IMG/VR virus record: IMGVR_UViG_3300024518_001026
Span: 1-24,433 of that record
Length of the DNA: 24,433 nt
Source: a virus
Strand: one strand, 5' to 3'
The position numbers and the translations under genes were made by a program. The notes beneath the pieces were generated by a model. That model made no database searches. It was not told the origin of the DNA and saw only the letters and a program-made list of their open reading frames with translations. Below, one piece after another: positions 21,778-24,433 of this stretch. Numbering within the stretch: position 1 is the first letter of the stretch; each line of letters opens with the position of its first letter.

Positions 21778-22406
21778 AATACGTTAACCTCCCAAGGTTT
21801 TTTAGTTTCTTTGTTTGATTGTTCTTTGAACTTATCCCAAAATAAACCAGTCCATTGATTATTGATTGAATTGGTTACGGCAAATTCACACTCTTTCAAA
21901 GTTGCCTTATTGAATTGGTCTATCAAACTGTTTAAGGTTTTCTTTGCCTTGATTGGTTTTTTAATTTCCTTTCTGTATCCAATCCATTCAGAAAAAACAA
22001 CCTCTTTATCTTTATTTATTACATTAACATTAACAGTATCATTTACATTAACATTAACATTAACATTATCATTTACAGTTGGATTTGTTGAAGTTTGTTT
22101 AACATTTTTAACATTTGTTGAATTTGTTAACTCTTGTTCCCTCTTTAATCTTCTAGCTTCTGCTGATGCTTTACCAGCTTTACTTCTACCTTCTTTAGTA
22201 GTACCCCACTTATCTAAATCCCTTTTTAACTGTTGTTTAATAGGTTCAAAGGCAATTTTAGTAATAGGGTTATCCGTTACTGGACTTTCATCATTTACAT
22301 AACTAAGAATATGTTTAAATAAATTTCCAGCTTGTTCATCCGTTAAGTGTTTAACAGTATGTTGCAAATCTGCATACAATACAAATGATTTTTTATCAGC
22401 AGCCAT
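21774..22406 (-). CDS. DUF6291-type replication-region protein
   Basis: A 210-residue protein. Residues 1-75 match my memory of DUF6291: SFVLYADLQHTVKHLTDEQA, then LFKHILSYVND, KIAFEPIKQQLKRD. A basic linker (GRSKAGKASAEARRLKREQE) is followed by a low-complexity VN repeat (111-129). The C-terminal region (PIKAKKTLNSLIDQF, then TNSINNQWTGLFWDKF) resembles the end of phage replication initiators and helicase loaders. It overlaps the primase-helicase gene by 4 nt, so a role in starting replication is likely. The VN region is coded by a six-base DNA repeat that could act as origin iterons. A 15-bp palindrome spans its start codon. Confidence 0.72.
   Translation of the reverse strand: MAADKKSFVLYADLQHTVKHLTDEQAGNLFKHILSYVNDESPVTDNPITKIAFEPIKQQLKRDLDKWGTTKEGRSKAGKASAEARRLKREQELTNSTNVKNVKQTSTNPTVNDNVNVNVNVNDTVNVNVINKDKEVVFSEWIGYRKEIKKPIKAKKTLNSLIDQFNKATLKECEFAVTNSINNQWTGLFWDKFKEQSNKETKKPWEVNVL
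22021..22076 (+). repeat. Tandem hexamer repeats inside DUF6291 gene (origin candidate)
   Basis: On the plus strand the unit ACATTA recurs two to four times in a row in two blocks split by ACAGTATCATTT, ending ACATTATCATTTAC. It encodes VNVNVN. Further copies of TTAACATTT and TTTGTTGAA lie at about 22083-22130. Iterons within a replication initiator gene are the layout of lambdoid origins. The coding need for Val-Asn alone does not force this near-perfect base repetition, but slippage of low-complexity DNA could. Confidence 0.6.
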
Positions 22407-22418
22407 TATTCAATAATG
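22404..22418. promoter_or_regulatory. Palindrome across DUF6291 start codon
   Basis: CATTATT-C-AATAATG (7-bp arms) covers the ATG at 22404-22406. A perfect 12-bp palindrome TATTTTAAAATA lies at 22421-22432, next to the preceding terminator. Either could be an operator or an mRNA hairpin hiding the start, but AT-rich DNA yields such palindromes easily. Confidence 0.35.
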
Positions 22419-22425
22419 TTTATTT

Positions 22426-22526
22426 TAAAATAAAAAAGCCTTTGTTATCCAGTAGCTCACGACTTCCACTTTCAAACAAAGGCAATATTAATTTCTTTTA
22501 TATGCTATAATGTCGTGAGGCATATA
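22426..22526 (-). ncRNA. Candidate ~100-nt structured RNA with H-type pseudoknot
   Basis: The gap between antirepressor and DUF6291 genes has an exact TATATTTG -7 box (22532-22539) and ends in a terminator (22431-22483). On the minus strand CTCACGAC (22519-22512) can pair with GTCGTGAG (22463-22456), which lies inside the loop of the GCCTTTGTT/AACAAAGGC terminator stem (22483-22475 with 22446-22438). The order of 5' arms and 3' arms is that of an H-type pseudoknot with 8- and 9-bp stems. No ORF is present. It may be a free small RNA or a leader attenuator whose first stem competes with termination. Confidence 0.45.
22431..22483 (-). terminator. Long-loop intrinsic terminator
   Basis: The stem GCCTTTGTT/AACAAAGGC (9 perfect bp, 22475-22483 with 22438-22446) closes a 28-nt loop and is followed by TTTTTTATTTT on the minus strand. 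It should end transcription from the antirepressor operon or from the small RNA. The large loop is odd for a terminator and contains the pairing partner of an upstream element. Confidence 0.75.
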
Positions 22527-22531
22527 CGATA

Positions 22532-22539
22532 CAAATATA
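22532..22539 (-). promoter_or_regulatory. Bacteroidetes-type -7 promoter box
   Basis: TATATTTG on the minus strand is an exact TAnnTTTG, the -7 element of Bacteroidetes promoters. No clear TTG is found at the expected 19-nt distance upstream, so the promoter may be weak or activator-dependent. A start near 22525 would begin the candidate small RNA. Confidence 0.42.
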
Positions 22540-22544
22540 AGCAA

Positions 22545-23300
22545 TTAATTAAACATATCCTCTTGACAAGGTTTTTTATATAATCTTTTAAATAAATATT
22601 CAATACCTTTATTTGTTACTAGAGTTTGTTTCTTTATTATATGGCAACCGTTACTACCTACAATTTCATTAACCTTTAATGCTAAATGTCCTTTGTTAAC
22701 AGATGTTTGCATAGGCTCTGTACTTCCTTTAAATACCATTCCTAAACCACGCATAAACTTGTATAGGTTTTTAGACCCCATAATAGGAATACCTCTACCC
22801 TCTAATATCTTAGCTGCTTGTCCTACTTTGTGAGTAGTAACATCATCAGCCATGATGTGGTCAGCTAACTGAACTTTAGGCTTATTTATAGCTATGTCTT
22901 TTTGTTGTATACTTACCAATAAATTAAGCTCTTCGTTTTCATTTAATAAAGCCAATTGTCTAGTCAATAACTCTTTTTCTGTTAGTTTTTTAGGTATACT
23001 TAATTTAAGACTCTTTTCGCAGTCTATAAAGTACTTTCTAGCTTGTTTACCTTTGTCTGACCTTTGAATCATTGATAACTCTTTTGCCATGTCTAAGGTT
23101 ATAGCGTATTCAGTTGCATCTTGACCCCGAACATTTTTGGTCACCCTTTCAAAATCAACACCTTCTTCAAACCCGTAGTCAATCATTCTAGGCATCCATG
23201 TCCTAAATTGAGTACTGACATCTAAAAACCCGTGTAACTCTCTTGCAGATACTACTTGTGAGCCTTGCTCATTTGTAGTGATGTTTATTAAATTGTTCAT
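22545..23300 (-). CDS. Phage antirepressor (AntA plus KilAC domains)
   Basis: A 251-residue protein with an N-terminal AntA-type domain (about 15-80): SARELHGFLDVSTQFRTWMP, GFEEGVDF, AITLDMAKELSMIQRSDKGK. The C-terminal KilAC domain (about 145-245) has ADHIMADDVTTHKVGQAAKI, LYKFMRGLGMVF and LVTNKGIEYLFKRLY. Antirepressors inactivate phage repressors after induction or in competing prophages, and KilAC is the DNA-binding part. The gene lies 6 nt after a ribbon-helix-helix gene and is followed by a small-RNA-like unit, forming a compact control module. No repressor is seen in the window. Confidence 0.87.
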   Translation of the reverse strand: MNNLINITTNEQGSQVVSARELHGFLDVSTQFRTWMPRMIDYGFEEGVDFERVTKNVRGQDATEYAITLDMAKELSMIQRSDKGKQARKYFIDCEKSLKLSIPKKLTEKELLTRQLALLNENEELNLLVSIQQKDIAINKPKVQLADHIMADDVTTHKVGQAAKILEGRGIPIMGSKNLYKFMRGLGMVFKGSTEPMQTSVNKGHLALKVNEIVGSNGCHIIKKQTLVTNKGIEYLFKRLYKKPCQEDMFN

Positions 23301-23306
23301 AATCTC

Positions 23307-23438
23307 TTAATGTTTTGATTGTTTAACATAGTCCTCTAAAATCACTATTATCATATTCGATAATGACCTTCTTTCTTTCTTTGCCAATTGCTCTAAAGAC
23401 TCCTTCAAAGCAAAAGATAATGTTATTATTTTATTCAT
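23307..23438 (-). CDS. Ribbon-helix-helix (Arc/CopG-type) regulator, 43 aa
   Basis: A 43-residue protein with the sequence pattern of a ribbon-helix-helix regulator: a short strand (KIITLSFA), first helix (LKESLEQLAKKER), turn, second helix (SLSNMIIVILEDYVKQ). The S-x-S-N-M-I start of helix 2 is the typical conserved turn of Arc/MetJ/CopG proteins. It should bind DNA as a dimer through the N-terminal strands. It starts at 23438 after an inverted repeat and ends 6 nt before the antirepressor start, so the two are one transcription unit. A self-regulating repressor role is inferred. Confidence 0.75.
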   Translation of the reverse strand: MNKIITLSFALKESLEQLAKKERRSLSNMIIVILEDYVKQSKH

Positions 23439-23444
23439 ACATTA

Positions 23445-23463
23445 AATATATAAAACATATATT
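23445..23463. promoter_or_regulatory. Candidate operator for the ribbon-helix-helix regulator
   Basis: Perfect inverted repeat AATATAT-AAAAC-ATATATT (7-bp arms, 5-bp spacer) ends 6 bp before the regulator's start codon. Its position in the leader fits an autoregulation site. The region is extremely AT-rich, so the palindrome alone is weak evidence. Confidence 0.35.
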
Positions 23464-23478
23464 AAACTTAGTATAGTT

Positions 23479-23506
23479 ATTATATATTTATTTTTAATTA
23501 TAACAA
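23479..23506 (-). promoter_or_regulatory. Candidate promoter of regulator-antirepressor operon
   Basis: Minus-strand TTGTTA (23501-23506), 16-nt spacer, TATAAT (23479-23484). The -35-like element overlaps the T tract of the preceding terminator, so a new transcript would start immediately after the upstream one ends. Sigma70-like rather than Bacteroidetes consensus. Confidence 0.38.
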
Positions 23507-23531
23507 AAAAAGCCCATATCTCTATGGGCTT
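23504..23531 (-). terminator. Rho-independent terminator after 67-aa gene
   Basis: On the minus strand AAGCCCATA/TATGGGCTT (9 perfect bp, 23523-23531 with 23510-23518) has a GAGA loop and is followed by seven T. It separates the exonuclease/coiled-coil transcript from the regulator-antirepressor operon. Confidence 0.88.
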
Positions 23532-23564
23532 AATGGTTGTTGATTACTACGACTTACTAATTAT

Positions 23565-23768
23565 TTACCATGTTTTATCTAATATATCTATTCGCTCCTT
23601 GCAGTTCTTAATAATGGCTTTGGATATATCTATATCCTCCCTTAATAATACTTTACTACATAGCTCCGCATCAATCATCTTCTTTTCTATATTCCTTATG
23701 TTTAACTCTTCTAACCTAATACCTCTTTTAAGGCTCTCTATCTTTTCCTCTACTGTAAATACTGTCAT
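23565..23768 (-). CDS. Small coiled-coil protein (67 aa)
   Basis: A 67-residue charged, almost entirely helical protein (MTVFTVEEKIESLKRGIRLE, then IRNIEKKMIDAELC, KAIIKNCKERIDILDKTW) predicted to form a helical hairpin or coiled coil. It is followed at once by a terminator. In the 73-nt gap upstream, a minus-strand TTG (23814-23816) and TATAATTG (23790-23797), 16 nt apart, form a possible promoter with one mismatch to TAnnTTTG. No family is recognised. Confidence 0.6.
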   Translation of the reverse strand: MTVFTVEEKIESLKRGIRLEELNIRNIEKKMIDAELCSKVLLREDIDISKAIIKNCKERIDILDKTW

Positions 23769-23841
23769 TTTATTTCGTTTTAGTTTCTACAATTATACTA
23801 TTAATATATTTAACAATTACAATTAATTTAAAAAAGTTTAA

Positions 23842-24433
23842 TTATCTAGGTAAAGGAGTTAATTTAGTTTGTGCTTTGTTTGTTCTACATCTGTTACCAC
23901 AATGGGAACATCTATACTCGCTATAAGTATTCGCATAAGTTGAGTAATCAGATACATATTTAAGCCTATCAGATTCACACGAAGGACATACCATGTCATC
24001 AGTATCTAAGAATAGAGATAAGTTTGGATGTGGTCTAATAAATGGTCTAAGTTTTAAATAAACTTCCTCATTAATTAATATATCACCGTCATTATATTCG
24101 CTCATCTTATCAAGTGATTCCTTATCACCTTCTAAACACTTAGCCCACATATCAAACCCAGCATGACTAACTTTCTTACCTACTCCTAATCTTTGAGCTA
24201 GGAAATCTAACTTATTAGAATGGAACGCAAAAGACTTACGAGCATGAACCAAAGTATCTATCATTAAAAAAGAACTTGGAGAGGGTAACCCATGCATTAA
24301 GAAACGAGTATTAAGTTTCTTTACGTCAAACTTTGCGATATTATGACCTATTAAAATATCCGCTTTGTCTAACATTTCCCAGATGCTTTTAGTTATCCTT
24401 TCGTCATCCTGTTTAAGAGCTTCTTTAGGTGTT
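23842..24433 (-). CDS. DnaQ-like 3'-5' exonuclease with C-terminal zinc ribbon (5' end outside window)
   Basis: The frame is open to the right edge, so the start lies outside; the internal ATG at 24375 is not the real start because the frame continues upstream with normal sequence (KEALKQDDERITKSIWEM). The visible part has the RNase-H-like Exo II segment ILIGHNIAKFDVKKLNTRFL and the Exo III-like helix with YNDGDILINEEVYLKL, then a CPSC...CSHC four-cysteine zinc ribbon near the C terminus. The Exo I DxE motif must lie beyond the window. Exonucleases of this type trim 3' ends in phage replication or recombination. The added zinc ribbon suggests a DNA- or partner-binding module. Confidence 0.78.
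   Translation of the reverse strand, partial: TPKEALKQDDERITKSIWEMLDKADILIGHNIAKFDVKKLNTRFLMHGLPSPSSFLMIDTLVHARKSFAFHSNKLDFLAQRLGVGKKVSHAGFDMWAKCLEGDKESLDKMSEYNDGDILINEEVYLKLRPFIRPHPNLSLFLDTDDMVCPSCESDRLKYVSDYSTYANTYSEYRCSHCGNRCRTNKAQTKLTPLPR

Noticed and set aside
21862-22302. Plus-strand ORF of 146 residues opposite the DUF6291 gene
   Set aside because: It is a hydrophobic low-complexity shadow (TLTLTVSFTLTLTLT) produced by the antisense of the VN repeat.

Overview
The window is AT-rich and looks like most of a tailed (siphovirus-like) phage or prophage of a Bacteroidetes host, most likely Flavobacteriia. Supporting signs are the absence of strong Shine-Dalgarno sites before most genes, one exact TAnnTTTG -7 box, a lipoprotein with a CKKEE export-type start, and tail genes of a type seen in Bacteroidetes phages. 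Every convincing gene lies on the minus strand, so transcription runs from high to low coordinates. No integrase, portal, lysis or integron-integrase gene is visible.

Layout in transcription order. (1) 24433-22400, control and early genes: a partial DnaQ-like exonuclease with a zinc ribbon, a small coiled-coil protein, an intrinsic terminator, a 43-residue ribbon-helix-helix regulator directly followed by an AntA/KilAC antirepressor, then a roughly 100-nt intergenic unit with a promoter box, pseudoknot potential and a terminator (candidate small RNA). (2) 22406-15709, replication, recombination and modification: a DUF6291-type protein with iteron-like repeats, a T7-gp4-like primase-helicase, RusA resolvase, a NinB-like protein, an SF2 helicase coupled to a DNA methyltransferase, a MazG-like nucleotide pyrophosphatase and several small proteins. 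(3) 15670-14366, the most unusual region: a three-unit array with the anatomy of integron gene cassettes. (4) 14366-11790: surface-type lipoprotein, small and large terminase and two small proteins. (5) 11790-2990, tail: a probable frameshifted assembly chaperone with a T9 slip site, two connector or tail-completion proteins, a large lectin-domain structural protein, a zinc-ribbon protein, another tail protein and the tape measure. (6) 2968-1, head: ClpP-type prohead protease with scaffold tail, major capsid protein, a terminator and a partial structural protein. Head genes downstream of the tape measure is a reversed module order.

The main discovery candidate is the cassette array. Three palindromic sites (about 15361-15427, 14817-14881 and 14376-14457) have an AAC-spacer-stem-bulge-stem-spacer-GTT design. 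The sequence just inside the GTT end of each unit is the inverse complement of the sequence before AAC at that unit's other end, as in attC-bounded integron cassettes. Removing everything between the G^TT points at 15511 and 14385 restores in silico a compact 56-codon gene ending in TAA, 7 nt before the lipoprotein start. This suggests attC-type cassettes inserted at a non-attI site in a phage genome.

Other points worth checking are the T9 frameshift (261-residue fusion against 213-residue zero-frame product), the pseudoknot RNA, and the possible origin repeats inside the DUF6291 gene.
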